Assembly (NCBI GenBank): GCA_002711995.1
Contig: PASN01000013.1
Coordinates: 248,001 to 312,000 of the forward strand
Origin: Halobacteriovoraceae bacterium
Lineage (GTDB): Bacteria > Bdellovibrionota > Bacteriovoracia > Bacteriovoracales > Bacteriovoracaceae
Length of the DNA stretch: 64,000 nucleotides
Reading direction: 5' to 3'
Shown here in pieces: positions 53,561-61,582 of the stretch. Numbering within the stretch: position 1 is the first letter of the stretch; every line of letters begins with the position of its first letter. Below the pieces are notes generated by a model, which saw only the letters and a program-made list of their open reading frames with translations, was not told the origin of the DNA and did no database searches. Both the position numbers and the translations under genes were made by a program.

Positions 53561-54453
53561 TAGTTTCCTCCCTGCATGGCCAATAGAGTCTCTCTTACTA
53601 CTTTGGAAGCGAACGCGCTTGAATTGCCTGTCGCATCCAGCATTGGAGCAAGCTCTACAATATCAGCTCCAACCAAGTTTTTTCTATTCAATATTTTCAT
53701 GATCTTCACAAAGCTGTGGAAGTTTTCACCTCCAGCCTCTGGCGTTCCCGTTCCCGGAAAAAATGCTGGGTCAAAAAAGTCCAAGTCCAGAGTCATGTAG
53801 ACTGGCCTTGTTGAATCAATTTTTTCAAGCCTTTCGCAAAGGGAATCAATTGAAGTTTCCAAAGTGCCTTTATCTTTCATGAAGTCAAACTCCTGCTTAG
53901 TGCCGGAGCGTATCCCATATTGTATCAACTCGTTCTTATCATTCATATGATCATACATACGTCTAATAATTGAAGCATGGGAGAACTTCTCTTCCAAGTA
54001 TCCATCTCTTAGATCTGCGTGAGCGTCCAAGTGGAGAAGGACTAGATCGTCATAGTTGTCTAAGCAAAGTCTAATTGGTCCATAAGATATGGAATGTTCC
54101 CCACCTAGAACTAGCAATTTAATATTGTCATCTTTTAGCTTTAAGTCTTTGGTGGCCCCATGAAAGTAATCATTGGTAAGGCGCCAATTGCTTGGATAAA
54201 TTGGTAAGTTTCCACAATCTAAAATCGTATAATCTTCAATATCCTTATTAAGGTAAGGTGAGTAGGTTTCCAGACCAAATGAAGCGTCTCTGATTGCGTC
54301 TGGCCCAAACCTTGCTCCCGGACGAAAAGAAGTAGTGCCGTCAAAGCAAAAGCCAATAAGGTGAGTGGAGTTTTTATTGATTGATTCAAGATACTCGGTA
54401 CCTATAAAAGGTTTGGATTGCTCCATCTCTGTAAGTTTTTGAACTGTTTTCAT
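53560..54453 (-). CDS. speB: Agmatinase/arginase-family ureohydrolase (SpeB-like)
   Basis: 297 residues from ATG 54453 (GGAGAG six bases upstream); the open frame upstream to 54501 lacks such a site. Mn-binding motifs are complete: LGGEHSISYGP, HLDAHADLRDGY and LDLDFFDPAFFPGTGTPEAGG. In the speE context the likely reaction is agmatine to putrescine and urea, feeding SpeE. The speE stop and this start share ATGA, so the two enzymes are made together. The substrate (agmatine vs arginine) is inferred from the neighbour. Confidence 0.85.
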   Translation of the reverse strand: MKTVQKLTEMEQSKPFIGTEYLESINKNSTHLIGFCFDGTTSFRPGARFGPDAIRDASFGLETYSPYLNKDIEDYTILDCGNLPIYPSNWRLTNDYFHGATKDLKLKDDNIKLLVLGGEHSISYGPIRLCLDNYDDLVLLHLDAHADLRDGYLEEKFSHASIIRRMYDHMNDKNELIQYGIRSGTKQEFDFMKDKGTLETSIDSLCERLEKIDSTRPVYMTLDLDFFDPAFFPGTGTPEAGGENFHSFVKIMKILNRKNLVGADIVELAPMLDATGNSSAFASKVVRETLLAMQGGN

Positions 54454-55307
54454 AGCTCTCCAATCATTCTCTTGTGGAAGTTGCCGTTTGCAAAAGCGCA
54501 TCTATGCCACTCCATGTTGTACCACTGAAGGTCTCTTTCAAGTGCGGCCATCTCTTGTCTTTTGGACGGATTAAGGTCAGTCGCTTTTCTGGATTTAGAG
54601 CTAAAGCCAAATGTCCAATAAACACCAGGGTAAATAAGCATAGGAGCGTTGAATGACTGAACAAAAGGGAAGGCCTTTCTCATGTTTTGATAAATCTTTT
54701 TAATTCCGTATTCATCAAGAAATGGGTTTTCCGTTTGGTTCATCATGATCCCATCTTCTGTGAGAGCGTTGTGAACGTCTTGGTAAAAGTCTGTTGAGAA
54801 AAGTCCAGATGCAAAGTCCTCTGGATCAGTGGAGTCAACGACGATGATATCGTATTCGTTCTTTTTTGATTTAATAAAGGCAAAGCCATCCTGAGCTAGA
54901 ACATTGACTCTTGGGTCATCAAGAGCGCTAGTGCACTGAGGGAAGTATTTTTTAGAAACCTCAACAACTCTTTCATCGATCTCTACCAGGTCAATTTGCT
55001 TAATGTCTTTGTGTTTGGCAAATTCTCTAACAACACCGCCGTCACCGCCTCCAATAATGAGTACTTTTTCACATTTTCTGCTTACCATGTAGGGAAGGTG
55101 GGCCATTACTTCATGATATACAAATTCGTCTTTCTCACTAACCATAGTTTTGCCGTCAAGAAGCAAAAGTCTTCCAACAGCTTCGGTTTCAACAACGTCA
55201 ATTTTTTGGAATTTACTCTGCTCGCTGTGGAGGACCTTTTTGAGCTTCCAGCCCATAGAAAAAGATTTAAAGTAAGATCTCTCGTGCAACCAACCATTTT
55301 CAATCAT
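54450..55307 (-). CDS. speE: Spermidine synthase
   Basis: 285 residues from ATG 55307 (GGAG with a 6-base spacer). Aminopropyltransferase: uses decarboxylated SAM and putrescine to make spermidine. Visible are VYHEVMAHLPYM, the nucleotide loop IGGGDGGVVREF, acidic LVEIDERVVEVSKKYFP, and IIVVDSTDPEDFASGLFSTDFYQ, the catalytic Asp region. First gene of speE-speB. Confidence 0.96.
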   Translation of the reverse strand: MIENGWLHERSYFKSFSMGWKLKKVLHSEQSKFQKIDVVETEAVGRLLLLDGKTMVSEKDEFVYHEVMAHLPYMVSRKCEKVLIIGGGDGGVVREFAKHKDIKQIDLVEIDERVVEVSKKYFPQCTSALDDPRVNVLAQDGFAFIKSKKNEYDIIVVDSTDPEDFASGLFSTDFYQDVHNALTEDGIMMNQTENPFLDEYGIKKIYQNMRKAFPFVQSFNAPMLIYPGVYWTFGFSSKSRKATDLNPSKRQEMAALERDLQWYNMEWHRCAFANGNFHKRMIGEL

Positions 55308-55425
55308 TCTTGACTCCAAGCGTAGCGTTTTTTTATCGATTGCATCATATCAGAATTTAAACCCTTTTTTAAAGGTTAAACTGCGTGTTATGATGCTAGG
55401 GATAACTAATATTTAGGGAGCTTAT

Positions 55426-56430
55426 ATGATCGTGGTTACAGGAGCTGCAGGCTTTATTGGCAGCTGTATAGTTAAGAAGTTAAATGATGAAGGACATACA
55501 AATATTATATGCGTAGACAGGTTTAGAGATGGCGAGAAATGGCTAAACTTAAGAGGGTTAAAATTCTATGAGTTTGCCCACGCTGACGAGTTTGTTGAAC
55601 CTGAAATTTTGAACTCTATTTTTGATGAGGGAGTAACAGCCATTTACCATATGGGCGCTTGCTCATCCACTACTGAAAAGAATGTGGATTTCCTCTGGAA
55701 AAACAATGTTGAGTTCTCTCAAATACTTTTCAGATATGCATCCGAGTATGACACTCCAATATGCTACGCTTCTAGTGCGGCAACATATGGGGCCGGCGAG
55801 AATGGCTACGATGACAATGAAGCTGAAATCTCAAAGTTAATGCCTCTTAATCCATACGGCTATTCTAAACAAGTTTTTGATGAGTGGGTTTTAAAACAAC
55901 TTCGCACTCCAAAGAAATGGTTTGGGGTAAAGTTTTTCAACGTTTATGGGCCGAATGAGTATCACAAGGGAAAGATGAGATCTGTGGTTCATCAGGCCTT
56001 TGGTCAAATCAAAGAAACTGGAAAGATGAAGTTGTTCAAAAGCTACAACCCCGACTTCAAGGATGGCGAGCAGCTTAGAGACTTTGTTTATGTAAAAGAT
56101 GTCGTAGAGGCAATGTACCAACTAATGAATGATGGACACACTGGCGCAAATGGAATTTACAACCTGGGAACCGGCAAAGCGAGAAGCTTTGTGGATCTAG
56201 TAAAGGCAACGTTTGCGGCGATGGGTGAGAAAGAAGATATTGAATTTGTGGAAATGCCTGAAAACCTCAGAGGGCAATATCAATACTTCACAGAAGCCAA
56301 AATGGACAAGCTTTACCAAGCGCTTCCAAATTTTAAGTTTCACTCTCTTGAAGAAGGCGTAAAAGACTATGTCCAAAACCACCTTCAAAAAGACAACCCT
56401 AGATTGGTTTTTAATCAGGTAGAGCGATGA
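55426..56430 (+). CDS. hldD: ADP-L-glycero-D-manno-heptose 6-epimerase
   Basis: 334 residues. Short-chain epimerase making ADP-L,D-heptose for LPS core. NAD site MIVVTGAAGFIGSCIVKKL (Rossmann GxxGxxG), DRFRDGEKWLNLRGL, and the YxxxK site in NPYGYSKQVFDEW. RDFVYVKD and a C-terminal E-epimerase tail are present. AGGGAG before the ATG. Supplies the GT9 heptosyltransferase encoded at 37-38 kb. Confidence 0.97.
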   Translation: MIVVTGAAGFIGSCIVKKLNDEGHTNIICVDRFRDGEKWLNLRGLKFYEFAHADEFVEPEILNSIFDEGVTAIYHMGACSSTTEKNVDFLWKNNVEFSQILFRYASEYDTPICYASSAATYGAGENGYDDNEAEISKLMPLNPYGYSKQVFDEWVLKQLRTPKKWFGVKFFNVYGPNEYHKGKMRSVVHQAFGQIKETGKMKLFKSYNPDFKDGEQLRDFVYVKDVVEAMYQLMNDGHTGANGIYNLGTGKARSFVDLVKATFAAMGEKEDIEFVEMPENLRGQYQYFTEAKMDKLYQALPNFKFHSLEEGVKDYVQNHLQKDNPRLVFNQVER

Positions 56431-56852
56431 AACCTAAAGGCGGAGTAAAAGAAGCCGCAAAAATGCTCCAGTGCCTTGGAGTTGATGCGGCCAAAAGATT
56501 GCTTGATGATATTAGAAAAAGAGATCCCCAGATGGCGCAAGAGCTTGAGGCGAATCTAATATCCATTGAAGATCTTCAATACTTAACCCCTGCAATGCTT
56601 GTTGGCCTTTTGAGAGACGTAAACCTAGAGACCTTTGGCCTTGCATTAAGAACCGTTGATAAGGAGATTGTGGACAAACTCATGTCGATGGTTTCCACAG
56701 GCATTAGGCTTGATATAGAAGACGGACTTAAAGGAGCTCCAAGGAAGGTGAGTGAAGTCACAGACGCACAATCAAAAGTCATTGCCATCCTTAAAGAGAA
56801 AATCGACAAAGGTCATATTGTGATCAATCCTGATGGCGATACCCTCGTTTAG
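56427..56852 (+). CDS. FliG C-terminal-domain-like protein
   Basis: 141 residues, ATGA overlap with hldD. Residues about 48-140 resemble the FliG C-terminal (torque-helix) domain: IEDLQYLTPAMLVGLLRDVN, an LALRTVD...DKLMSMVSTGIRLDIEDGL stretch and the closing SEVTDAQSKVIAILKEKIDKG. FliG normally is about 330 residues with an N and a middle domain; these are missing. Similar short FliG-like proteins may regulate motor function or act elsewhere. Placement in an LPS operon is unexpected. Confidence 0.65.
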   Translation: MKPKGGVKEAAKMLQCLGVDAAKRLLDDIRKRDPQMAQELEANLISIEDLQYLTPAMLVGLLRDVNLETFGLALRTVDKEIVDKLMSMVSTGIRLDIEDGLKGAPRKVSEVTDAQSKVIAILKEKIDKGHIVINPDGDTLV

Positions 56853-56878
56853 AACAAATTGACCCCAAAATATCTATG

Positions 56879-56930
56879 GGCCGGTGCAAAATAGGCCCCT
56901 AAGACAATATGTCCCCGGCCTCACTTTTTT
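56879..56930 (+). terminator. Terminator with an alternative competing stem after the FliG-like gene
   Basis: GGCCGG (56879-56884) pairs with CCGGCC (56915-56920), followed by TCAC and six T (56925-56930). The same 5' bases GGGCC (56878-56882) can also pair with GGCCC (56894-56898), so two mutually exclusive hairpins are possible. Confidence 0.6.
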
Positions 56931-56980
56931 AATTTCCCCTCTAATTACTTGAAATTACTTGATTCCTGAGTTGGCGCGTA

Positions 56981-57123
56981 GGTTGCTCTATACATTGGCA
57001 ACCGAGGCGAAGGAGTCGCCAAGGCCTGAACTTAGGATTAGTTCACACACACACGGAAGTAACGCCAAGATGGCGTCGGAATTAGGAAGATTCAAAGCTA
57101 ACAACCCGATACAAGGAGTTTCT
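56981..57123 (+). other. Structured leader of the dksA-like gene
   Basis: Before the dksA-like ATG three stems can be drawn: GGTTGC/GCAACC (56981-56986 with 56998-57003), GGCGA/TCGCC (57006-57010 with 57016-57020) and CGCCA/TGGCG (57063-57067 with 57071-57075). The reading frame is open through here to 56959 but the codons (CAC ACA CAC ACG, AGG) look non-coding, and AAGGAG lies just before the ATG at 57124. It may be a structured 5' untranslated region. Confidence 0.4.
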
Positions 57124-57591
57124 ATGAACAAGACAAGTGCCCAAAAGTTTATGAATCTTTTCGATGAAATGCTCATGAACAGAAATGCAATGAACGCCCA
57201 AACCTTTGACAAGACTGAGTGCAAGGATGAAATCGATCTTCTTAATGCTCATCAAGAAGAGAAGCTGTCCACTAGACTGGACCAAAGAAACCTTCTCTTT
57301 CTTAAAAAGGTAGAGGCTGCTAAGGCTAAAATCTTGGATGGGACTTATGGAACATGCGAGGACTGCGGCGATGACATATCTCAAAAAAGACTGCTTGCAA
57401 GACCTACAGCGAGTTTATGTATCGGATGCCAAGAAGCTAAAGAGAGTGTTGAAAAACATAATATAAAGCACAGAAGAGACCTTACTGTGGGGAAGGGGAA
57501 AGAAACGGAAGTTGATGGCGAGGAATTGGTTGCCAAGAAAACTTTCAGCAACGTTAAAGACATTAAGTTTGAGAGTGTTGTGGATCTTTAA
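57124..57591 (+). CDS. DksA/TraR-type zinc-finger transcription factor
   Basis: 155 residues from ATG 57124, chosen for AAGGAG seven bases upstream. A long coiled-coil-like N-terminal part (about 15-75) is followed by the C4 zinc finger GTCEDCGDDISQKRLLARPT...CIGCQ, as in DksA, which binds the RNA polymerase secondary channel and works with ppGpp. The C-terminal tail after the finger (about 45 residues) is charged. It may be DksA or a paralogue; a global stringent-response role is inferred. Confidence 0.82.
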   Translation: MNKTSAQKFMNLFDEMLMNRNAMNAQTFDKTECKDEIDLLNAHQEEKLSTRLDQRNLLFLKKVEAAKAKILDGTYGTCEDCGDDISQKRLLARPTASLCIGCQEAKESVEKHNIKHRRDLTVGKGKETEVDGEELVAKKTFSNVKDIKFESVVDL

Positions 57592-57619
57592 GGATTTACT
57601 TTAAAAAGGAAAAATTAAA

Positions 57620-57642
57620 GCCCTCGCATGAGGGCTTTTTTT
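57620..57642. terminator. Terminator between the dksA-like gene and sodC
   Basis: GCCCTC (57620-57625), GCAT loop, GAGGGC (57630-57635), seven T. The A-rich left flank may allow it to act on the minus strand for sodC as well, whose stop is at 57641. Confidence 0.85.
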
Positions 57643-58183
57643 ATTCAGCTGTGTTTTGTAAAATTGCGCAGCCAATTCTTGAACCCGCTCCGCCAGTAGG
57701 TTGAGTGGCGTAGTCATCGGCCTTGCTATGAACAATTAAAGCTCTGTTTCCAACATAATTTTTATCAGTAGGATTCATAGAAAGGTGTTTATACACTCTC
57801 GTCTCAACAATTGAACCAGTAGTGTTGGCCCTAAAGTTTCCTAGATCACCCACATGGTGTTTGCCTTCAGCTGGGTGTCCATGTTTTGTGTCGGTTGGAT
57901 TAAAATGTCCGCCAGCGCTGGTGAAGCTTCCATCACAAACTGGTTTTTCATGGATATGCATAGCGTGGAATCCTGGTTTTTTAAGTCCAGTTATATTCAC
58001 TATCATTTGCACACCTTCGCCCTTTGGCGCTTCTGTGAAAATTACCTCTCCGTCAGCTTGTCCTCGGAGCATGCCTCTAACAGCAATCTCATCCGTTTTA
58101 GTTTGATTTTCTTTTTGCATCTGCGCCGCGCACCCAACTGATAGTAAGAGTGAAAACGACAATGTGGTTAATACATTTTTCAT
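57641..58183 (-). CDS. sodC: Periplasmic Cu/Zn superoxide dismutase lipoprotein
   Basis: 180 residues from ATG 58183 with AAGGAG upstream. The leader ends LLSVGC (lipobox, Cys). Cu/Zn ligands: HAMHIHEKPVC (His-x-His and the disulfide Cys), GGHFNPTDTKHGHP (Zn loop), HVGDLGNF, and ALIVHSKADD with TGGAGSRIGCAI. Disproportionates superoxide in the periplasm. Most SodC are soluble; a lipid-anchored form is less usual but known in some bacteria. Confidence 0.93.
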   Translation of the reverse strand: MKNVLTTLSFSLLLSVGCAAQMQKENQTKTDEIAVRGMLRGQADGEVIFTEAPKGEGVQMIVNITGLKKPGFHAMHIHEKPVCDGSFTSAGGHFNPTDTKHGHPAEGKHHVGDLGNFRANTTGSIVETRVYKHLSMNPTDKNYVGNRALIVHSKADDYATQPTGGAGSRIGCAILQNTAE

Positions 58184-58324
58184 ATAAAACTCCTTTTTTA
58201 TATTCATACAAGCAAGGGATGTTCCAATCAAATAGACGGCCTGACAAAGCTTAGATTCACATGAGTTCATTTGAAGCCCCCTGTGTCAAAACGTTATAAT
58301 GGCCTTGAACAAAAAGGAGATTGT

Positions 58325-58918
58325 ATGAGTAAAAGAATTGCATTTTTAGCAACCGACGGCTTTGAGAAAAGCGAATTGGAAAAACCTTACGAGGCCTTAT
58401 CAAATGCTGGCTACGAGGTTATTGTTGTTTCTCCAACTCCTGACAAAATTCGCTCCTGGGATGAAACAGACTGGGGCAAAGAGTTTAAAGTTGATATGGA
58501 ACTTAAAGACGCCAATCCCGATAACTTTGACGCCTTAGTGTTGCCGGGGGGAGTGATCAACCCAGACAAACTTAGAAGAGATAAAAATGCTGTAAAGTTT
58601 GTAAAATCATTCTTTGAAGGCGAGACTCAAAAACCAGTTGGAGCTATTTGTCACGGTCCTTGGATGTTGGTGGAAGCCGATGTTGTGAAGAACAGAAAAG
58701 TAACTTCATTCCACTCAATTCACACAGATCTTTCTAATGCGGGTGCGCTTTGGGAAGATGAGGAAGTTGTTGTGGACAATGGACTTGTAACTTCTAGAAA
58801 GCCAGATGATATTCCGGCCTTTGTCGAGAAGTTAAAAGAAGTTATTGAACATGGAGAATTTAGAAAGCCACCACGTGCTGGAGGCTATGTTGACCATTAT
58901 GAGAATCCACCACTTTAA
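58325..58918 (+). CDS. PfpI/DJ-1 family protein
   Basis: 197 residues from ATG 58325 (AAGGAGA nine bases upstream). DJ-1/PfpI fold: IAFLATDGFEKSELEKP with the acidic residue of the active site, VLPGGVINPDKLRRD, and the nucleophile elbow AICHGPWMLVEA with the conserved Cys. Family members are stress proteins with deglycase, glyoxalase III or (PfpI) protease activity reported; which applies is unknown. Confidence 0.88.
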   Translation: MSKRIAFLATDGFEKSELEKPYEALSNAGYEVIVVSPTPDKIRSWDETDWGKEFKVDMELKDANPDNFDALVLPGGVINPDKLRRDKNAVKFVKSFFEGETQKPVGAICHGPWMLVEADVVKNRKVTSFHSIHTDLSNAGALWEDEEVVVDNGLVTSRKPDDIPAFVEKLKEVIEHGEFRKPPRAGGYVDHYENPPL

Positions 58919-58943
58919 ATTAAAGGCTGACAGGAAAAGAATA

Positions 58944-58968
58944 GGCCCTCAGTTAGAGGGCCTTTTTT
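58944..58968 (+). terminator. Intrinsic terminator after the PfpI gene
   Basis: GGCCCTC (58944-58950), 5-base loop, GAGGGCC (58956-58962), then six T. It lies between the PfpI-gene stop and the convergent htpG stop at 58977. Confidence 0.9.
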
Positions 58969-58976
58969 CTGGAGAA

Positions 58977-60905
58977 TTACAGAGCTAGGTTTGAAAGCTC
59001 TCCCATCAATTCCTGGGAAGAGTTAACAAATCTAGCTCTTTCTTTATCACTTAGACCTTCGCCAGAGATAGAGGCAAGGTCTTGAACGTAGTGGGCTATT
59101 TTCTTGGCTAAATCTTTCTTGTCATCTTTTTCCCAAAGCTTGAACGCGTTTTTGATCAAGTTGTTGGAAGGGTTTAGGACAAGAGTTTTCTTAACTGGCA
59201 TGTCAAAGTTTGCCTGACCCATGCTTTGAGTCATTTGTTGAAAGCGCTTCATGCTTTCATCAACTTTGAAGTAGGCCGCAGACTTGGCGTTTTTGAAGTT
59301 TTTAACTTCAATTTCCATTTGGCTCTTGTCGTCTTTATCTTTGCCAACAAGAATCTCTTGGAAGATGTCTTTGATTTTGCCATCTTCTTCGCTTGCGTTT
59401 TCAGTCTCAAGAATGTCTTCCATGGCGTTGTCCACAAGAGTAAACTTGAACTCTTCATCGCCTTGCTTTTTCATTTCCACATGTTGCATGAAGTGAGGAT
59501 CGATGTAGCTATCCATAGTTAAAGACTGAATGCCTTCGTCTTTTAAGTGCTGTCTTAGAGTGTCGTCACTTTTTCCTTCTTCAAAGTAAACAACTTTGCC
59601 TTTCATTTTTTCTTTGAAGTTTTCAGGCACGGCTTCTTGGTACTCGGCCAAAGTCACAAGCTTGTCGTCAGTGTTTTTGAAAAGAACTTTGTCTCTCATT
59701 AGGTCATCAAACTTAGTGTCGCTGATTACACCGTATTTAACGAATAGTGCGATATCTTCCCATACCGTTTCAAAACGCTCTCTTTCGTTTTTGTATAGTT
59801 TCTTAAGACTCTCGGCAACTTTTTTAATGATGTAGTTTGAAATCTTTTTAACATTAGGGTCGCCTTGAAGAGCAGATCTTGAAACGTTTAGAGGTATATC
59901 TTTAGAATCAATAGCTCCTTTTAGAAGAGATAGGAATTCAGGGATAACGTTCTTAACGTTGTCAGATACAAATACCTGCTTGTTGTATAGCTTGATGTTT
60001 GAATCATTCACAGGCTTTGATCTGTCTAGTTTAGGGAAGTAAAGAATCCCTTGAAGTGTGAACGGGTGATCAACGTTTAGATGGATCCAAAATAGCGGCT
60101 CTTGATCCATTGGGAACATTCTCTTATAGAAGCTTTTGTAGTCCTCGTCTTTAAGAGTGGAAGGATCTTTTTTCCATAGAGGTTCTGTGTCATTGATGAT
60201 GTCGCAAGGAATTGGTTTTTTATCTTCTTCCTTGGTTGCTTTTGCGTTTTCCTCGTTGATTCTATTGAGCTCTTCAAGATCAACAAGCTCAATCTTGTAA
60301 GGCATGAAATCACAATAGTTCACAAGAGTTTGTCTTGTTTTCCAGCTGTCTAAAAATTCTTTGCTTTCTTCATTGATGTGAAGAATTACATCAGTTCCAA
60401 CTGTTTCTTTGTCAGAGTCTGTAAATTCGTAGTCCGTCTCTCCATTACAGATCCACTTAGTAGGAGCTGAGCCTTCTTTTCTAGAGAGAGAGTTCACTTC
60501 CACTTTGTCGGCAACCATAAATGCGGAGAAGAAACCAAGTCCAAATTTCCCAATGATCTCTTGATCTTGGCCTTTGCCTTCAGTTTCTTTCATTTTCTTT
60601 ACAAACTCTTCAGCTCCAGAGAAAGCAAGCTGAGCGATATACTTCTCAACTTCGTCCTCAGTCATCCCAAGGCCGTTGTCGCGGAAGGTAATTGTTTTTT
60701 CTTCTTTGTTGATAATAACTTTTACGTCACCTGGCTGAACTTCCTGGCCTTCAGTTCTATCAAGCGTTTGACGCTTAGTGATAGCATCTGATGCGTTGGA
60801 GACAAGTTCTCTCACGAAGATGTCATGCTCAGAATAAAGCCATTTCTTAATAATAGGGAAGATGTCAGTGGTGCTAACCGAGATTTGACCTTTTTTGTTG
60901 GACAT
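58977..60905 (-). CDS. htpG: Chaperone HtpG (Hsp90)
   Basis: 642 residues, the usual length for HtpG. GHKL ATPase with FVRELVSNASDA (Glu 33, Asn 37), the DNGLGMT lid motif, GKFGLGFFSAFMV, and later domains with the NVSRSALQGD conserved segment. Helps fold client proteins at heat and other stresses. AAGGAG lies nine bases before the ATG. Confidence 0.98.
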   Translation of the reverse strand: MSNKKGQISVSTTDIFPIIKKWLYSEHDIFVRELVSNASDAITKRQTLDRTEGQEVQPGDVKVIINKEEKTITFRDNGLGMTEDEVEKYIAQLAFSGAEEFVKKMKETEGKGQDQEIIGKFGLGFFSAFMVADKVEVNSLSRKEGSAPTKWICNGETDYEFTDSDKETVGTDVILHINEESKEFLDSWKTRQTLVNYCDFMPYKIELVDLEELNRINEENAKATKEEDKKPIPCDIINDTEPLWKKDPSTLKDEDYKSFYKRMFPMDQEPLFWIHLNVDHPFTLQGILYFPKLDRSKPVNDSNIKLYNKQVFVSDNVKNVIPEFLSLLKGAIDSKDIPLNVSRSALQGDPNVKKISNYIIKKVAESLKKLYKNERERFETVWEDIALFVKYGVISDTKFDDLMRDKVLFKNTDDKLVTLAEYQEAVPENFKEKMKGKVVYFEEGKSDDTLRQHLKDEGIQSLTMDSYIDPHFMQHVEMKKQGDEEFKFTLVDNAMEDILETENASEEDGKIKDIFQEILVGKDKDDKSQMEIEVKNFKNAKSAAYFKVDESMKRFQQMTQSMGQANFDMPVKKTLVLNPSNNLIKNAFKLWEKDDKKDLAKKIAHYVQDLASISGEGLSDKERARFVNSSQELMGELSNLAL

Positions 60906-61014
60906 TGTTGTAACTCCTTGTATTTTTTACGTATCTACTTAATAAATAGTTGGCCAACCTCAATATGGTTGCGATATTGCTGGCGTCAAGGGCGAAACTT
61001 AAATTTGAGGCACT

Positions 61015-61533
61015 ATGGAGAAGAATCCAGTACAAAAAATCACTCTTTTGACCACGGGCGGCACAATTGAGAAGACATATGACGAGATTGAAGGAACTCT
61101 TTTTAATAGAGAGACCGTTGTCAGGAAGCGAATAGAGGACAGATTAAGACTGCCTTGGACTCGTATTGAGATCAGGACTCTTATGGCAAAAGACTCTCTG
61201 GACATGACTGACGAGGACAGACAATTTATCATTAGCTCCATTAAGTACGCCGCAGGGCAAGGCCATCCAATAGTAATCCTTCACGGCACAGACTCCATGC
61301 AAGACACAGCTGAACTTTGTGCTCTAAGCTACAATCCAACTGTACCAGTTGTTTTTACTGGGGCCATGAAGCCTTTAGGCTTTGAAGACTCAGACGCAAT
61401 TCAAAACGTAACTGAGGCCATGATGGTGGCCAAGATTGTTAACCCTGGTGTTTATATAAGCTTTCATAATCGTCTTTTTGAAGTCCCAGGCGCCAGAAAA
61501 AATAAGGCAAAACGCACATTTGAGGCATATTAA
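61015..61533 (+). CDS. Single-domain asparaginase-like protein (N-terminal domain only)
   Basis: 172 residues; family enzymes are about 330. The complete N-terminal domain is present with both catalytic motifs: TTGGTIEKTYDE (Thr of TGGTI) and VILHGTDSMQDTA (HGTDS, Thr-Asp). It ends with a basic tail, without the C-terminal domain that helps complete the active site at the dimer interface. The remaining gap to the next gene is 49 bases, so no split second half is encoded. Likely L-asparaginase-related; activity uncertain. GAGG precedes the ATG. Divergent to htpG. Confidence 0.78.
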   Translation: MEKNPVQKITLLTTGGTIEKTYDEIEGTLFNRETVVRKRIEDRLRLPWTRIEIRTLMAKDSLDMTDEDRQFIISSIKYAAGQGHPIVILHGTDSMQDTAELCALSYNPTVPVVFTGAMKPLGFEDSDAIQNVTEAMMVAKIVNPGVYISFHNRLFEVPGARKNKAKRTFEAY

Positions 61534-61582
61534 TCTAATCTTCAACTTGGTATTTTACTTGCCTCTAGGTTAATATCAGGCC

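Noticed and set aside
56959-57123. 55-residue N-terminal extension of the dksA-like protein
   Set aside because: Begins with TTG lacking a ribosome site, has atypical codons and stem-loops, whereas AAGGAG precedes the ATG at 57124.
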